Notes: a model not told the origin generated them from the sequence alone. A stretch of 47,941 bases of DNA from an uncultured Bacteroidales bacterium (GCA_944323245.1 CALURT010000019.1:1-47941), one strand, 5' to 3'; shown: positions 1-9,532, counted from the first letter of the stretch. Numbers and translations: made by a program.

Positions 1-84
1 TCTGTACTTCAAGGAAAACGACTCAAAAATCAGGGAAAAATAGAGTCAATCACCAACCATTTTGTGCATCATTACCAAAAAGTT
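1..84. other. left-edge non-coding stretch
   Basis: I see no convincing gene, RNA or repeat here. It is A-rich sequence lying beyond the tRNA-Ala terminator hairpin. A gene truncated by the window edge cannot be ruled out. Confidence 0.4.
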
Positions 85-120
85 TAAGGGTGCCCGAAAG
101 CAACGTCCGGAGCACCCTTA
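85..120 (-). terminator. terminator hairpin after tRNA-Ala
   Basis: TAAGGGTGC (85-93) pairs with GCACCCTTA (112-120), and an inner CCG/CGG extends the stem past one bulged base. On the minus strand the hairpin lies about 10 bases past the tRNA-Ala 3' end and is followed by AAACTTTTTGG, as expected for an intrinsic terminator. Confidence 0.6.
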
Positions 121-129
121 TAAATATCG

Positions 130-203
<74 letters not shown>

Positions 204-214
204 ATTTGCGGTTG

Positions 215-246
215 CAAAGATAATCATTTCTCCGCAACCGCCAAAA
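215..246 (-). promoter_or_regulatory. Bacteroidetes-type promoter of tRNA-Ala
   Basis: On the minus strand TATCTTTG (215-222) matches the TAnnTTTG -7 element, and TTTTGG (241-246) lies 18 bases upstream as a -33-like element. Predicted transcription starts a few bases before the tRNA at 203. An 8-bp inverted repeat (208-215/234-241) overlaps the promoter. Confidence 0.7.
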
Positions 247-308
247 TTTTATGTATCCCCGCAGAAATACCCGGAGAAATACCCGCAGGAATTGACCTCC
301 GGGTAAGA

Positions 309-3300
309 TTACAGTTCGAACATCTTCTTCAAACGTTCGCTTATGGAATCGGAAAGTTCATTGTCTCCGGCATCCTCCGCTATCGCCGCAAGATTCCCAA
401 GATAATTGCAGACACTGTCGAAGACATCCGAAGCATAATCGTAATAGCCCATGAAAAACTCAGCCGACACCATCAGTTCGTCTGCAAATCTTCCGGCGAT
501 GGAATGTGCCTTTTCCGTCTCTCCGAGGTCATAGTACATCGAAATGATTCTCAGCACCATGTATTCGTTGGAAAATCCGAGATAGGTCATGTCCAACGGG
601 AAATTGTATTCCGGAACGGACTCCATGCACTTGTCAAGCATTTCCACAGCCTTGTCATCACGGCCTGCCTTTATCATTTCTTCGGCAGCGTTTATGAACA
701 TGCCCCTCTGGGACATGACTCCGCAGAACGTGTAGAAATTCTGGTAGTCCACATAATAGTCATTCCTTTTGAGAGCATCCCACTTGAAGACCCCGGTCAT
801 TTTCCGGTACAGGTCATCAGGATCGGCAAAACCTATGTCAGTGGAACTCATCCTGTTCTTTATCGGAACGAATTTATAGGAAAATCCTTCGTACATAAGG
901 TAGCTTTTCTGCCCCACGTCTATGTCCCCGCCCATCGAAAGCATGTTGATCGGCCTGTCCCACTGATAGTTAGACAGCAGGTCAAGGAAGAATATCTCCG
1001 GTTTTGACAGGAAACTCTTGTCAGGGGATATTTCCAATACTATCTCATCCGGAATAATGTCGGCATATTTGGCGTCGAGGATACCGTATTTGATGATATT
1101 TTCCTTATTTACAGGCACGCTTATCTTTCTGGACACTATATAGTCGAATTTCCTGCCGTCCGTCATCTGTACCTTTGCCATAGGATGCTTGAACACAGCC
1201 ATAACATCCGAAATCGGAACCACGGTATCCCTCACGTCATAGACCGGAACAAATTCGTTGGTCCCGTACAGATACTGTTCCTTGCCCACGGTCAACGGAA
1301 GCGGAGCGGACTCGTTGCAGGCGTACTTCATCTGATCTATATGCCAGTCCGTGCCGAGCAGCGACGTGTTGCAGATTCTCACATCCGTCCTCACGTTTTC
1401 CACCTCCTGTGCATACCAGAGAGGGAACGTATCATTGTCTCCGTGAGTGATGAGGATACCGTTCGGCCCTACCGAATTCAGATAGTTCCCGGCCATTTCC
1501 ACAGCGGTATAACGGTGGCTCCTGTCATGATCGTCCCAGTTCTCGGCAGCCATGATGGCCGGCACGGCAAGGCATACCACCGACACGCATGCCGATGAGG
1601 CAGTATATTTCAACGCCTGACCCTCTTTTCTGCCGCTATCCAGCATTTTCTCGACCCACGCATAAAATGCCAGAACCGCCAATCCTATCCAAATGGAGAA
1701 GGCATAGAAAGAACCGGCATACGCATAATCCCTTTCACGAACCTGATAAGGCGGCTGGTTGAGATAGATGACAATGGCGATTCCCGTCATGAAAAACAGG
1801 AGGAATGTAAGCCATGTCCCACGCTTGTCCCTTGCAAACTGGAAGAACAGTCCTATCAGACCGAACAGCAGCGGCAGCATGTAATAATGGTTTTTCCCCT
1901 TGTTGTCCTTCAGGTAAGACGGCGCATTGCTCTGGTCTCCGAGCCGGAATTCGTCAATGAATCCGATACCTGATTCCCAGTTGCCGGTAAACGGATCTCC
2001 CGGTGACGGGCTGTGGATGTCGTTCTGCCTTCCGGCAAAATTCCACATGAAATATCTCCAGTACATCCAATTCAGCTGGTAGTCGAAAAAGAATTTCATG
2101 TTGGTACCGAAGGTCGGTTTCTTGTGTTCGGCTCCGGGCACGACCGTTCCCTTCCCGTCCATGTATGATTCATAGAAGTCTATGTATCTCTGATCCCTGC
2201 CTTCCCACATTCTCGGGAATAGCATCTTTCCTTCGGAAGCGTATTTGATTTTGCCCGGAGTATCTGCCTGGATGTATTTGTCCCCGACAGGAGTCCAGTA
2301 TTTCGGCACTTCTATTTCATACGGGGCATCGAAATACTGACCGTAAATCAGAGGGGACGAGCCGTACTGTTCACGTGCAAGGTAGCGGATAAGGGTGAAA
2401 GGATTGTCAGGCTGGTATTCGTTGGTCGGAGTCTTGGCCGAAGACCTGATAATCACGACGCTGAACACGGAAAAGCCTATCACGATGACAGTAAAGCACA
2501 GGAGCAGCGTATTGGCCAGCACCGCCTTTTTCTTCATAGTGACGAAAAGTCCCCAGAAACAAAGCCCGAGCAGGAGCAGCATGAAGAATACCGCCCCAGT
2601 ATTGAACGGGAGTCCGAAGCCGTTGACGAAAAGCAGATCTGCGTATGCCGCCAATTTCGGAAGGAACGGAACGATTCCGTAAAGAATCACAGCCAGTATC
2701 ACGCATGACAACAGGAATATCTTCACATATTCCCAGAATGAATAATGCCCGTCAGCCCTTTTACGATAGTAGAACATGAAGACAAGAGCCGGAATCGTAA
2801 GGAGATTCAGCAGATGCACCCCTATCGAAAGTCCCATCAGGAAAGATATGAGGACAATCCATCTGTTGGCATAAGGAGAATCCGCCTGCTCGTACCATTT
2901 GGTCATCGCCCAGAAGACGATGGCGGTGAACAGCGATGACATCGCATAGACCTCACCCTCGACTGCGGAAAACCAGAAAGTATCAGAAAAACAATATGCA
3001 AGGGCGCCGACGATACCGGAACCGTAAATGGCAATTGCCCTTGCTACCGTCATTCCGCCGGACACGATCCTTTTGGCAAAAAACACTATCGTGAGATACA
3101 GGAAAAATATTGTAAATGCCGAGCACAATGCACTCATGGCGTTTACGGCGACTGCAGCGTGCGCACTGTCGGCAAACATAGTGAAAAACCTCGCAATCAA
3201 CTGGAATACCGGGTTTCCCGGAGGATGGCCCACTTCCAATTTATAAGAAGACGCTATGAACTCGCCGCAATCCCAGAAGGATGCTGTCGGCTCTATCGTA

Positions 3301-3380
3301 AGCAGATACGTCACGGCAGACACCACAAGCACGAAAAGTGCCGATATTCTGTTCCACAACGTAAATTTTCCGTTATCCAT
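309..3380 (-). CDS. DUF2723 multi-pass membrane protein (GT-C / protein O-mannosyltransferase-like)
   Basis: The 1023-residue protein starts with a transmembrane helix followed by the motif FWDCGEFIASSYKLEVGHPPG-like region (about 35-56), where D37 and E40 sit in the first periplasmic loop as in GT-C glycosyltransferases. Roughly ten hydrophobic helices span the first 640 residues, and a soluble, helical, TPR-flavoured tail occupies the last 250 or so. DUF2723 proteins are common in Bacteroidetes and related to TMEM260-type O-mannosyltransferases (CAZy GT117), so transfer of a lipid-linked sugar to exported proteins is a family-based inference. It is divergent from the SUI1-like gene and shares a short bidirectional promoter region with it. 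The acceptor and sugar cannot be read from the sequence. Confidence 0.88.
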   Translation of the reverse strand: MDNGKFTLWNRISALFVLVVSAVTYLLTIEPTASFWDCGEFIASSYKLEVGHPPGNPVFQLIARFFTMFADSAHAAVAVNAMSALCSAFTIFFLYLTIVFFAKRIVSGGMTVARAIAIYGSGIVGALAYCFSDTFWFSAVEGEVYAMSSLFTAIVFWAMTKWYEQADSPYANRWIVLISFLMGLSIGVHLLNLLTIPALVFMFYYRKRADGHYSFWEYVKIFLLSCVILAVILYGIVPFLPKLAAYADLLFVNGFGLPFNTGAVFFMLLLLGLCFWGLFVTMKKKAVLANTLLLCFTVIVIGFSVFSVVIIRSSAKTPTNEYQPDNPFTLIRYLAREQYGSSPLIYGQYFDAPYEIEVPKYWTPVGDKYIQADTPGKIKYASEGKMLFPRMWEGRDQRYIDFYESYMDGKGTVVPGAEHKKPTFGTNMKFFFDYQLNWMYWRYFMWNFAGRQNDIHSPSPGDPFTGNWESGIGFIDEFRLGDQSNAPSYLKDNKGKNHYYMLPLLFGLIGLFFQFARDKRGTWLTFLLFFMTGIAIVIYLNQPPYQVRERDYAYAGSFYAFSIWIGLAVLAFYAWVEKMLDSGRKEGQALKYTASSACVSVVCLAVPAIMAAENWDDHDRSHRYTAVEMAGNYLNSVGPNGILITHGDNDTFPLWYAQEVENVRTDVRICNTSLLGTDWHIDQMKYACNESAPLPLTVGKEQYLYGTNEFVPVYDVRDTVVPISDVMAVFKHPMAKVQMTDGRKFDYIVSRKISVPVNKENIIKYGILDAKYADIIPDEIVLEISPDKSFLSKPEIFFLDLLSNYQWDRPINMLSMGGDIDVGQKSYLMYEGFSYKFVPIKNRMSSTDIGFADPDDLYRKMTGVFKWDALKRNDYYVDYQNFYTFCGVMSQRGMFINAAEEMIKAGRDDKAVEMLDKCMESVPEYNFPLDMTYLGFSNEYMVLRIISMYYDLGETEKAHSIAGRFADELMVSAEFFMGYYDYASDVFDSVCNYLGNLAAIAEDAGDNELSDSISERLKKMFEL

Positions 3381-3417
3381 ATTTCCAGACTTATTATTGA
3401 ATACTTTTACAAACGGG

Positions 3418-3452
3418 CAAATATACTTATTCTATTTGTATATTTGCAAAAA
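3418..3452 (-). promoter_or_regulatory. promoter of the DUF2723 gene
   Basis: Minus-strand TATATTTG (3418-3425) lies 21 bases downstream of TTTTTG (3447-3452). Both match the Bacteroidetes primary-sigma consensus. The site lies 38 bases upstream of the ATG at 3380 and interleaves with the plus-strand -7 element of the divergent gene. Confidence 0.65.
3439..3446 (+). promoter_or_regulatory. -7 element for the SUI1-DUF4271-hemD-rnpA-yidD-menG run
   Basis: TATATTTG matches TAnnTTTG exactly and sits 18 bases before the ATG at 3465. No clear -33 element is visible at the usual spacing. It lies inside the spacer of the opposing promoter, so the two promoters probably compete. Confidence 0.5.
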
Positions 3453-3464
3453 TTTTATTTTCAC

Positions 3465-3809
3465 ATGGCTGAAAACGACTGGAAAAAAAGACTCGGAGTA
3501 GTCTACTCCACGAATCCCGATTTCGAATATGAAGAATCCGTCGGGGAAGAGGAAATCACGCCTGCACCGTCGCAGCAGCGTCTGACCGTATCCATCGACA
3601 GGAGAAACAGAGGAGGCAAACAGGTTACCCTTGTCAGCGGATTCATAGGGAAGGAAGAAGACCTCGCATCGCTCGGCCGGATCCTGAAAGTAAAATGCGG
3701 GGTGGGAGGAAGTACAAAGAACGGAGAAATAACCGTACAGGGCGATTTTCGGGACAAGGTCACGGCCCTCCTGAAGGAAATGGGCTATAATGCCAAACGA
3801 GGGAACTGA
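3465..3809 (+). CDS. SUI1/eIF1-like translation factor (YciH family)
   Basis: The 114-residue protein has a basic C-terminal SUI1 domain (about 40-114) with the features RRNRGGKQVTLVSGF and KCGVGGSTKNGEI, the RNA-contacting surface of eIF1/YciH. The first 40 residues are a charged, probably flexible extension. Family members bind the 30S subunit and influence start-codon selection; in bacteria the role is not essential and is poorly defined. The ATG at 3465 is chosen because it follows the promoter and gives the normal length. The next gene starts two bases after the stop, so they are probably co-transcribed. Confidence 0.9.
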   Translation: MAENDWKKRLGVVYSTNPDFEYEESVGEEEITPAPSQQRLTVSIDRRNRGGKQVTLVSGFIGKEEDLASLGRILKVKCGVGGSTKNGEITVQGDFRDKVTALLKEMGYNAKRGN

Positions 3810-3811
3810 CA

Positions 3812-4534
3812 ATGGAGACTCCCGACAGCGTATTCCGGTCCGCAAGGCAGCTGCTGCCGACACAGGATACTTCCGCATTCATTCCGGAAACATTTGCCGC
3901 CGGTCCTGTCGGCACGGTTTCCGACATCATTGTGATTTCAAGCATTCTGCTGGGCATCCTCTACCTTAGAAGGATGGCCAACGTACTGCCGTCGATCATA
4001 AGCTGCCTCCTCAGATGGAAGGAAAGCATAAACCTCGAAGACAGCGTGAAACTGAGCAGGGACCGCAACATCACTGCGGCAATCCTCGCCCTGCCTTTCA
4101 TCCTTACAGTGTACGGTCAGGGACTCATTGCTCCGGAATTTTCCGAGGGATCCGGCCCTGTCGGACAACTTTTCCTTACGGCAGGCATGCTTCTCGCATA
4201 TCTTGGGCTGCGGACTGTCTTTCACCTGATTTTCCGCCCCAAAAGACTCGGGGGAAAAATATACTCCGCATCATACAAGGCGTTCTTTTCCTTTTTCATA
4301 GCAGAGGCACTGCTCGTCCTCATCACGACAGGCATCTGCCGTTTTGCCGGATGCCGGGAAAGTCTCACGCATGACATCGTATTGTACGAAACAGGCTTCG
4401 TATTCCTGCTCTTCGCCATCCGCAAGGCACAAATTTTCGGCAAGTATTGCTCCTTTTTCAAGGCAATTTTGTATCTTTGCGGCTCGGAAATTTTACCGGC
4501 GGGCATTCTTGTGTCTGCGGCAATTTTTTTATGA
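3812..4534 (+). CDS. DUF4271 multi-pass membrane protein
   Basis: This is a 240-residue protein with about five hydrophobic helices: near 38-55, 92-108, 120-140, 160-177 and 195-240. No catalytic motif is visible. The family DUF4271 is restricted to Bacteroidetes and is typically found directly upstream of uroporphyrinogen-III synthase, as here, where hemD starts one base after this stop codon. That linkage hints at a role connected to tetrapyrrole synthesis or simply co-expression; no function is established. Confidence 0.85.
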   Translation: METPDSVFRSARQLLPTQDTSAFIPETFAAGPVGTVSDIIVISSILLGILYLRRMANVLPSIISCLLRWKESINLEDSVKLSRDRNITAAILALPFILTVYGQGLIAPEFSEGSGPVGQLFLTAGMLLAYLGLRTVFHLIFRPKRLGGKIYSASYKAFFSFFIAEALLVLITTGICRFAGCRESLTHDIVLYETGFVFLLFAIRKAQIFGKYCSFFKAILYLCGSEILPAGILVSAAIFL

Positions 4535-4535
4535 T

Positions 4536-5276
4536 ATGACGATAAAGAATATTCTTATCTCGCAGCGGCCACCAAAAGCCGGCTCCCCATACGAGGGAAT
4601 TGCTGAAAAATACGGAGTGCATTTCGACTTCGTGCCTTTTTTTTCAATTGAACCTTTGACCTCAAGAGAATTCAGGGCCCAGCGCATCAATATCCTCGAC
4701 TACACGGCCATCGTTTTTTCCGCACGGTCGACCATAGATGCCTTTTTCCACCTCTGCGACGAACTGAGAGTGAAGATTCCTGAAACGATGAAATATTTCT
4801 GCACGTCCGAGGCTGTAGCCATGTACCTGCAGAAACATATCGTATATAGAAAACGCAAGATATTCTACGGAGACGGCTCCACGGCTTCCGTATTGGCGCA
4901 GATAGGGACGAAGCACAAGGGGGAAAAATTCCTTGTGGCCACATCCGATGCCACCAACGGAGACCTTACGCACATCTTCGAGGAAAACGGTTTCGATTTC
5001 CACAGCGCAATGTTCGTAAAGTCCGTGTCCTGCGACCTGAAGCAGCTGTCATTGCAGTCTTACGACATGATAGTGCTGTACAATCCGGCCGACGTCAAGT
5101 CCCTGTACGAGAATTTCCCGGATTTCCGTCAGGATGAAATCAAATTCGTATCCTACGGAAAATCAGTGGTCAAGGCCATGACAGATGCCGGTCTCACCAT
5201 CGCCATTTCAGCCCCGACCGAAACTGCGCCGTCCGTGGCAAAGGCCCTCGAACTTTATCTGGAGCAATGCAGGTAG
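4536..5276 (+). CDS. hemD: uroporphyrinogen-III synthase
   Basis: The 246-residue length fits HemD, which cyclizes hydroxymethylbilane with D-ring inversion to form uroporphyrinogen III, the branch point to heme and siroheme. HemD sequences are weakly conserved. Support comes from the N-terminal ILISQRPP-type strand, the two-domain alternation of strands and helices, the internal TAIVFSARSTIDAFF segment (a 'vvFTSxnaV' equivalent), the Y-x-x-P-A-D-V turn near 190, and the DUF4271 neighbour. The ATG at 4536 follows the upstream stop by one base; earlier in-frame starts lie deep inside DUF4271. Its 3' end overlaps rnpA by 10 bases. Confidence 0.86.
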   Translation: MTIKNILISQRPPKAGSPYEGIAEKYGVHFDFVPFFSIEPLTSREFRAQRINILDYTAIVFSARSTIDAFFHLCDELRVKIPETMKYFCTSEAVAMYLQKHIVYRKRKIFYGDGSTASVLAQIGTKHKGEKFLVATSDATNGDLTHIFEENGFDFHSAMFVKSVSCDLKQLSLQSYDMIVLYNPADVKSLYENFPDFRQDEIKFVSYGKSVVKAMTDAGLTIAISAPTETAPSVAKALELYLEQCR

Positions 5277-5659
5277 AAACCGACATGCCGGCCCCTGTCC
5301 GTGAAACCTTGTCGAAACGGGAAAGGCTTTGCGCAAAGAAAGACATCGAAGAACTTTTTTCAAAAGGAAGATTCGGAGTCTCCGGCTGTTTCAAATACTG
5401 CGTCCGCATGGACAACGGGCAGGATGTGCACAGAATCATGATTTCCGTGAGCAAAAAACTGTTCAGACGGGCTGTCAGACGCAATCTCCTGAAAAGACGG
5501 ATACGGGAAAGTTACCGGAGGCTCAAGCATACTCTGCCGGAAGGCGGAGGCCTCGACATACTTTTCATATACAATACCAAGGAAATCCTGCCGTATTCCG
5601 AAATATTCGGATGCGTCGGGAATATTTTGAGAAAAACAGGCAATGGAGACAAAAGGTAA
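5267..5659 (+). CDS. rnpA: ribonuclease P protein component
   Basis: The 130-residue basic protein carries the RNase P protein signature [13 protein letters not shown] (about 73-85) preceded by [12 protein letters not shown]. It is the protein subunit that assists the catalytic RNA in removing 5' leaders from pre-tRNAs. The start overlaps the hemD stop by 10 bases; M6 (5282) is an alternative. Its 3' end overlaps yidD by 17 bases, the usual rnpA-yidD arrangement, but here without rpmH next to it. Confidence 0.94.
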   Translation: MQVETDMPAPVRETLSKRERLCAKKDIEELFSKGRFGVSGCFKYCVRMDNGQDVHRIMISVSKKLFRRAVRRNLLKRRIRESYRRLKHTLPEGGGLDILFIYNTKEILPYSEIFGCVGNILRKTGNGDKR

Positions 5660-5894
5660 GTTGAAAACGATATTGAAGAATATCGCCATCTTTCCTTTTA
5701 TCCTGCTGATAGAATTCTATCGCAGGTGCATTTCTCCGCTCAAGCCCCCGTCCTGCCGGTTCACTCCCACCTGTTCACAGTATGCGCTGGAGGCTTTCCG
5801 GAAGCACGGACCGTTCAAAGGCCTGTACCTGACCATCAGACGGCTTCTCCGATGCCACCCGTGGGGAGGAAGCGGATATGACCCTGTACCATAA
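5643..5894 (+). CDS. yidD: membrane protein insertion efficiency factor YidD
   Basis: An 83-residue protein with the whole YidD signature: an amphipathic N-terminal helix, then [27 protein letters not shown], a conserved RRLLRCHPW and the terminal GYDPVP. YidD acts at the inner membrane near YidC/SecYEG to aid membrane protein insertion. Three conserved cysteines are intact. It overlaps rnpA and is followed after 10 bases by menG. A second, divergent YidD-like protein is encoded at 43789-44220. Confidence 0.95.
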   Translation: METKGKLKTILKNIAIFPFILLIEFYRRCISPLKPPSCRFTPTCSQYALEAFRKHGPFKGLYLTIRRLLRCHPWGGSGYDPVP

Positions 5895-5904
5895 ACGTTA
5901 AATT

Positions 5905-6612
5905 ATGCCGAACAAAAAGAAAGTAACGGAAATGTTCAACGACATCGCCGGCGACTACGACCTGCTGAACCATATCCTTTCCGCCGGTATCGACCGGAGC
6001 TGGAGGAGAAAGGCTGTAAAGGAAGCCCTCGCCGGGCCTGACAGGCGGCTCATCCTCGACCTTGCGACCGGAACCGGGGACTTCGCCATTGCGCTTGCCC
6101 GCAAATGCCCCGCCGACGGCATGATTACGGGACTCGACATCTCTTCCGAAATGCTTGCCGGATGCAAGGCCAAGATAGAAAAGAAAAAACTCACCGGCAA
6201 AATCTCCCTTATTCAGGGCGACTGTGAAAACCTGCCTTTCGAAACAGGAAGTTTCGATGCGGCGACCGTTGCTTTCGGTGTCAGGAACTTCGAAAACCTC
6301 GAAAAAGGGATTTCCGAAATGTTCCGGGTGCTCAGGCCCGGGGGCAAGGCCGTCATCCTCGAACTGTCGACCCCTGACAACAGGTTCATCAAAGCCGTCT
6401 ACGGCTTCTATTTCCATAAGATATTGCCTTTTATAGGAGGTCTCGTTTCCGGAGACAAGGCAGCATACAGATACCTTCCGGCATCGGTGGAAAGATTCCC
6501 CCGCCCGAACAGATTCTGCGGTATCATGCGTGACTGCGGATTCTCGGAAGTAAGGGCAAAGGCCCTCACGTTCGGAATCTGCAGAATGTTTGTAGGAGAA
6601 AAATCAGAATAG
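5905..6612 (+). CDS. menG: demethylmenaquinone methyltransferase
   Basis: A class I SAM-dependent methyltransferase of 235 residues, UbiE/MenG family, which C-methylates demethylmenaquinone in the last step of menaquinone synthesis. Visible features are FNDIAGDYDLLNHILS (10-25), motif I LDLATGTGDFA (about 50-60), GLDISSEML, and the family-typical AFGVRNFENLEKG and KILPFIGGLVSGD-AYRYLP. Bacteroidales use menaquinone, so menG is the better name than ubiE. It ends 9 bases inside the convergent menA gene. Confidence 0.95.
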   Translation: MPNKKKVTEMFNDIAGDYDLLNHILSAGIDRSWRRKAVKEALAGPDRRLILDLATGTGDFAIALARKCPADGMITGLDISSEMLAGCKAKIEKKKLTGKISLIQGDCENLPFETGSFDAATVAFGVRNFENLEKGISEMFRVLRPGGKAVILELSTPDNRFIKAVYGFYFHKILPFIGGLVSGDKAAYRYLPASVERFPRPNRFCGIMRDCGFSEVRAKALTFGICRMFVGEKSE

Positions 6613-7509
6613 GAAAACGACGAACCCAAGCCCTGCACAAAGTGCGAACAGGAATGTCGACATCACGAGCAGCGGAAGCATTCCGTCAAGTTCTTTCCCT
6701 TCCCGCGTCCATACGCCTTTCAGATGTATTATGAACAAAGGCAGCGTAATGACGAACAGATAGTGCCACAAATCATACATCCTGAGGCATGAATACGCCG
6801 TCATGGCCGCCCAGCCGGCTGCAATCAGAGCCGTCTGATAGACTCTCGCCCATTTGAGCCCTATTTTCAGCGGCGTGGTGATTCTCGTGGCTGCATCCGT
6901 CTTCATATCCCTGATATTGTTGACATTCAACACGGCCGTGCTGAATGCGCCGATGGCGACAGCCGGGAGAAGGATACGCCAGTACAATGTATGCGAAACG
7001 ATGAAATAGCCTCCAAGGACCGACACGAGCCCGAAAAACACGAACACGTAAATATCGCCCAAGCCCTTGTAGCCGTACGGTGAAGGCCCGAGAGTGTATC
7101 TCATGGCGGCAAAGATGGCCGCCGCACCGAGTATCATGAGCATAAAGGCCTCCAGGCACAGCAGCGTGCCGAAAGAAAACCATATCATCGCCAAGCCCGA
7201 AGCCACCGACAATGCGGCAAGACACCATATCAGGACCTTTGCGTCGCCGACTGTCAGCAGCCCCTGCTGCATGGGATATTTCGGTCCCTTTCTTTCAGAA
7301 GTATCCGTTCCGCTCAAGGCGTCTCCGAGTTCATTGGAAACATTCGAGACCATCTGCAGGAATACGGCGGTCAAGACCGTAAAAGCTGCGGCCCACCAGT
7401 TTATCTCATAGTCCGCTGCGGCAAGCATGATGCCGAGCAGGACTCCGGACAGCGACAGCGGAATAGTCCTCAACCGGACCGTCTTTATAATACCCGATAC
7501 CTTTTTCAT
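6604..7509 (-). CDS. menA: 1,4-dihydroxy-2-naphthoate polyprenyltransferase
   Basis: A UbiA-family integral membrane prenyltransferase of 301 residues that attaches the polyprenyl chain to DHNA, giving demethylmenaquinone. The two Asp-rich motifs are NELGDALSGTD (about 59-69) and NNIRDMKTD (about 190), which bind Mg-diphosphate. About eight hydrophobic helices follow the N-terminal MKKVSGIIKTVRLRTIP. The open frame extends 24 codons upstream to 7581, but that adds an atypical aromatic stretch, so the ATG at 7509 is preferred. It converges on menG, overlapping by 9 bases, so the two consecutive pathway steps are encoded tail to tail. Confidence 0.93.
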   Translation of the reverse strand: MKKVSGIIKTVRLRTIPLSLSGVLLGIMLAAADYEINWWAAAFTVLTAVFLQMVSNVSNELGDALSGTDTSERKGPKYPMQQGLLTVGDAKVLIWCLAALSVASGLAMIWFSFGTLLCLEAFMLMILGAAAIFAAMRYTLGPSPYGYKGLGDIYVFVFFGLVSVLGGYFIVSHTLYWRILLPAVAIGAFSTAVLNVNNIRDMKTDAATRITTPLKIGLKWARVYQTALIAAGWAAMTAYSCLRMYDLWHYLFVITLPLFIIHLKGVWTREGKELDGMLPLLVMSTFLFALCAGLGFVVFLF

Positions 7510-7668
7510 AACATACAACACGTAAAACAACACATAAAACAACAACACCGACAACCTGAAAACGAATCCGGATTCCGACATTTGTTCTGGTTAAGAATCT
7601 TATTCGTCTCTATCTGCAGACTCACATAGGGCAATGTGTGCAATTTGGCCCTGATTGCTGCAGAAATT
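7510..7668. other. intergenic, no recognised feature
   Basis: This stretch upstream of menA has no clear TAnnTTTG element on the minus strand. A short CACA/TGTG palindrome occurs near 7623-7640. It could contain a promoter of another type. Confidence 0.3.
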
Positions 7669-7701
7669 AAAAGGGGGTAGTCGTGATGACAATCCCCTTT
7701 T
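7669..7701 (-). terminator. intrinsic terminator of lepA
   Basis: AAAAGGGG (7669-7676) and CCCCTTTT (7694-7701) form an 8-bp stem just past the lepA stop. On the minus strand the stem ends in TTTTAATTT. Confidence 0.7.
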
Positions 7702-7707
7702 GATTTT

Positions 7708-9495
7708 TCAGTCCAATTTGAGCACGGCCATGAATGCGCTCTGCGGGACTTCCACCGTTCCTATCTGACGCATTCTTTTCTTTCCCTGCTTCTGCTTTTC
7801 AAGCAACTTGCGTTTTCTCGTAATATCACCGCCGTAACACTTGGCCGTCACATCTTTCCTTACGGCCTTTACAGTCTCCCTTGCTATGATTTTGGCTCCT
7901 ATGGCTGCCTGAATCGCTATATCGAACTGCTGACGCGGAATCAGTTCCTTCAGCTTCTCGCAGATTTTGCGGCCGAAATCGTACGCATGGTCCACGTGAA
8001 TCAGGCTTGATAGGGCATCTGCCGGCTCTCCGTTCAGAAGAATGTCCAATTTCACGAGTTTCGCCTCCTTGAACCCTATTACATGGTAGTCGAACGAGGC
8101 ATAGCCCTTGGATATCGACTTCAGTTTGTCATAAAAGTCGAATACGATTTCGGACAACGGCATTTCGTATGTCAGTTCAAGCCTGTCTGCCGTGATATAA
8201 TGCTGGTTCACGAAAACTCCCCTCTTGTCAAGGCACAGTTTCATTATAGGACCGTAAAATTCGGCTTTCGATATGACCTGCGCCCGGATATAAGGCTCCT
8301 CGATATGGTCGATGAGGGTCGGGGCGGGAAGGCCTGAAGGATTGTGGACGTCCACCACTTCCCCCTGCGTTGTGTAAACCTTGTATGACACGTTCGGGAC
8401 GGTAGTGATGACATCCATGTTGAATTCGCGGAACAGACGTTCCTGCACTATCTCAAGATGCAGCAGGCCGAGGAATCCGCAACGGAAGCCGAAACCGAGG
8501 GCAAGAGAGGATTCAGGCTCGAACACGAGCGACGCATCATTGAGCTGCAGTTTCTCAAGGGAAGACCGCAGTTCCTCGTACTGGTCGGTCTCCACCGGAT
8601 AGACTCCGGCGAAGAGCATCGGCTTGACTTCCTCGAATCCGGCAATGGCTTCCCTGCAAGGGTTGTCGACATGCGTAATGGTATCTCCGACTTTCACCTC
8701 GGCGGCTGTCTTTATGCCCGAAATGATGTATCCCACGCTTCCGCACGGTATTTCATCTCTCGGAGAAAGCTTCATTTTCAGCACGCCGACCTCATCGGCT
8801 TCATATTCTTTTCCCGTATTGAAGAACTTGACCTTGTCTCCGATACGGATCGACCCGTTCACAACCTTGAAATATGCGATGATACCTCTGAAGGAATTGA
8901 AGACGGAATCGAAAATCAGGGCCTGCAGCGGAGCCTCCGGGTCACCTTTCGGAGCCGGGATACGTTCCACTATGGCATTGAGGATTTCAGGCACGCCCTG
9001 TCCCGTCTTTCCCGAAGCACAGAGAATCTCGGAAGGGTCGCATCCGAGAAGGTCCACCACCTGGTCAGAAACGACATCCACCATCGCCGAATCGACGTCA
9101 ATCTTGTTCAGGACCGGAATGATTTCCAGATCATGTTCGATGGCAAGATAAAGGTTGGAGATGGTCTGGGCCTGAATACCCTGAGTAGCGTCCACCACCA
9201 AAAGTGCTCCTTCGCAGGATGCTATCGCACGGGACACTTCGTAAGAAAAGTCCACATGCCCCGGAGTATCGATAAGGTTCAGCACGTAAGGCTCACCCTT
9301 GTACGTATATTCCATCTGGATAGCATGGCTCTTGATGGTAATGCCCTTTTCCTTCTCCAAATCCATCGAGTCCAGGACCTGCGACTCCATATCCCTTTCC
9401 GACAATGTCTTGGTAAGTTCAATCATCCTGTCGGCAAGGGTACTTTTGCCGTGGTCAATATGTGCTATTATACAGAAATTGCGCGTGTTCTTCAT
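7708..9495 (-). CDS. lepA: elongation factor 4 (ribosome back-translocase)
   Basis: A translational GTPase of 595 residues with the expected LepA layout: G1 [10 protein letters not shown] at 10-19, G3 [12 protein letters not shown]4 NKID, EF-G-like domains II, III and V, and the LepA-specific C-terminal domain with [28 protein letters not shown]4 binds stalled or mis-translocated ribosomes. An in-frame extension to 9597 is rejected because [16 protein letters not shown] is the normal LepA N-terminus and a promoter lies between the two positions. Monocistronic, with its own promoter and terminator. Confidence 0.97.
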   Translation of the reverse strand: MKNTRNFCIIAHIDHGKSTLADRMIELTKTLSERDMESQVLDSMDLEKEKGITIKSHAIQMEYTYKGEPYVLNLIDTPGHVDFSYEVSRAIASCEGALLVVDATQGIQAQTISNLYLAIEHDLEIIPVLNKIDVDSAMVDVVSDQVVDLLGCDPSEILCASGKTGQGVPEILNAIVERIPAPKGDPEAPLQALIFDSVFNSFRGIIAYFKVVNGSIRIGDKVKFFNTGKEYEADEVGVLKMKLSPRDEIPCGSVGYIISGIKTAAEVKVGDTITHVDNPCREAIAGFEEVKPMLFAGVYPVETDQYEELRSSLEKLQLNDASLVFEPESSLALGFGFRCGFLGLLHLEIVQERLFREFNMDVITTVPNVSYKVYTTQGEVVDVHNPSGLPAPTLIDHIEEPYIRAQVISKAEFYGPIMKLCLDKRGVFVNQHYITADRLELTYEMPLSEIVFDFYDKLKSISKGYASFDYHVIGFKEAKLVKLDILLNGEPADALSSLIHVDHAYDFGRKICEKLKELIPRQQFDIAIQAAIGAKIIARETVKAVRKDVTAKCYGGDITRKRKLLEKQKQGKKRMRQIGTVEVPQSAFMAVLKLD

Positions 9496-9517
9496 ATCGA
9501 ATGAATTGTTCAGGGTG

Positions 9518-9525
9518 CAAAGATA
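9518..9525 (-). promoter_or_regulatory. -7 element of lepA
   Basis: Minus-strand TATCTTTG matches TAnnTTTG, 22 bases before the lepA ATG at 9495. A TTTG about 23 bases upstream, in the 3' end of trmN6, could be the -33 element; the spacing is slightly long. Confidence 0.6.
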
Positions 9526-9532
9526 ATAAATT

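Noticed and set aside
7510..7581. 24-codon N-terminal extension of menA
   Set aside because: The extension is atypical and the MKKVSGIIKTVRLRT start is the family-like N-terminus.
8458..9504. 348-residue open frame opposite lepA
   Set aside because: Antisense shadow of a highly conserved gene; no motif.
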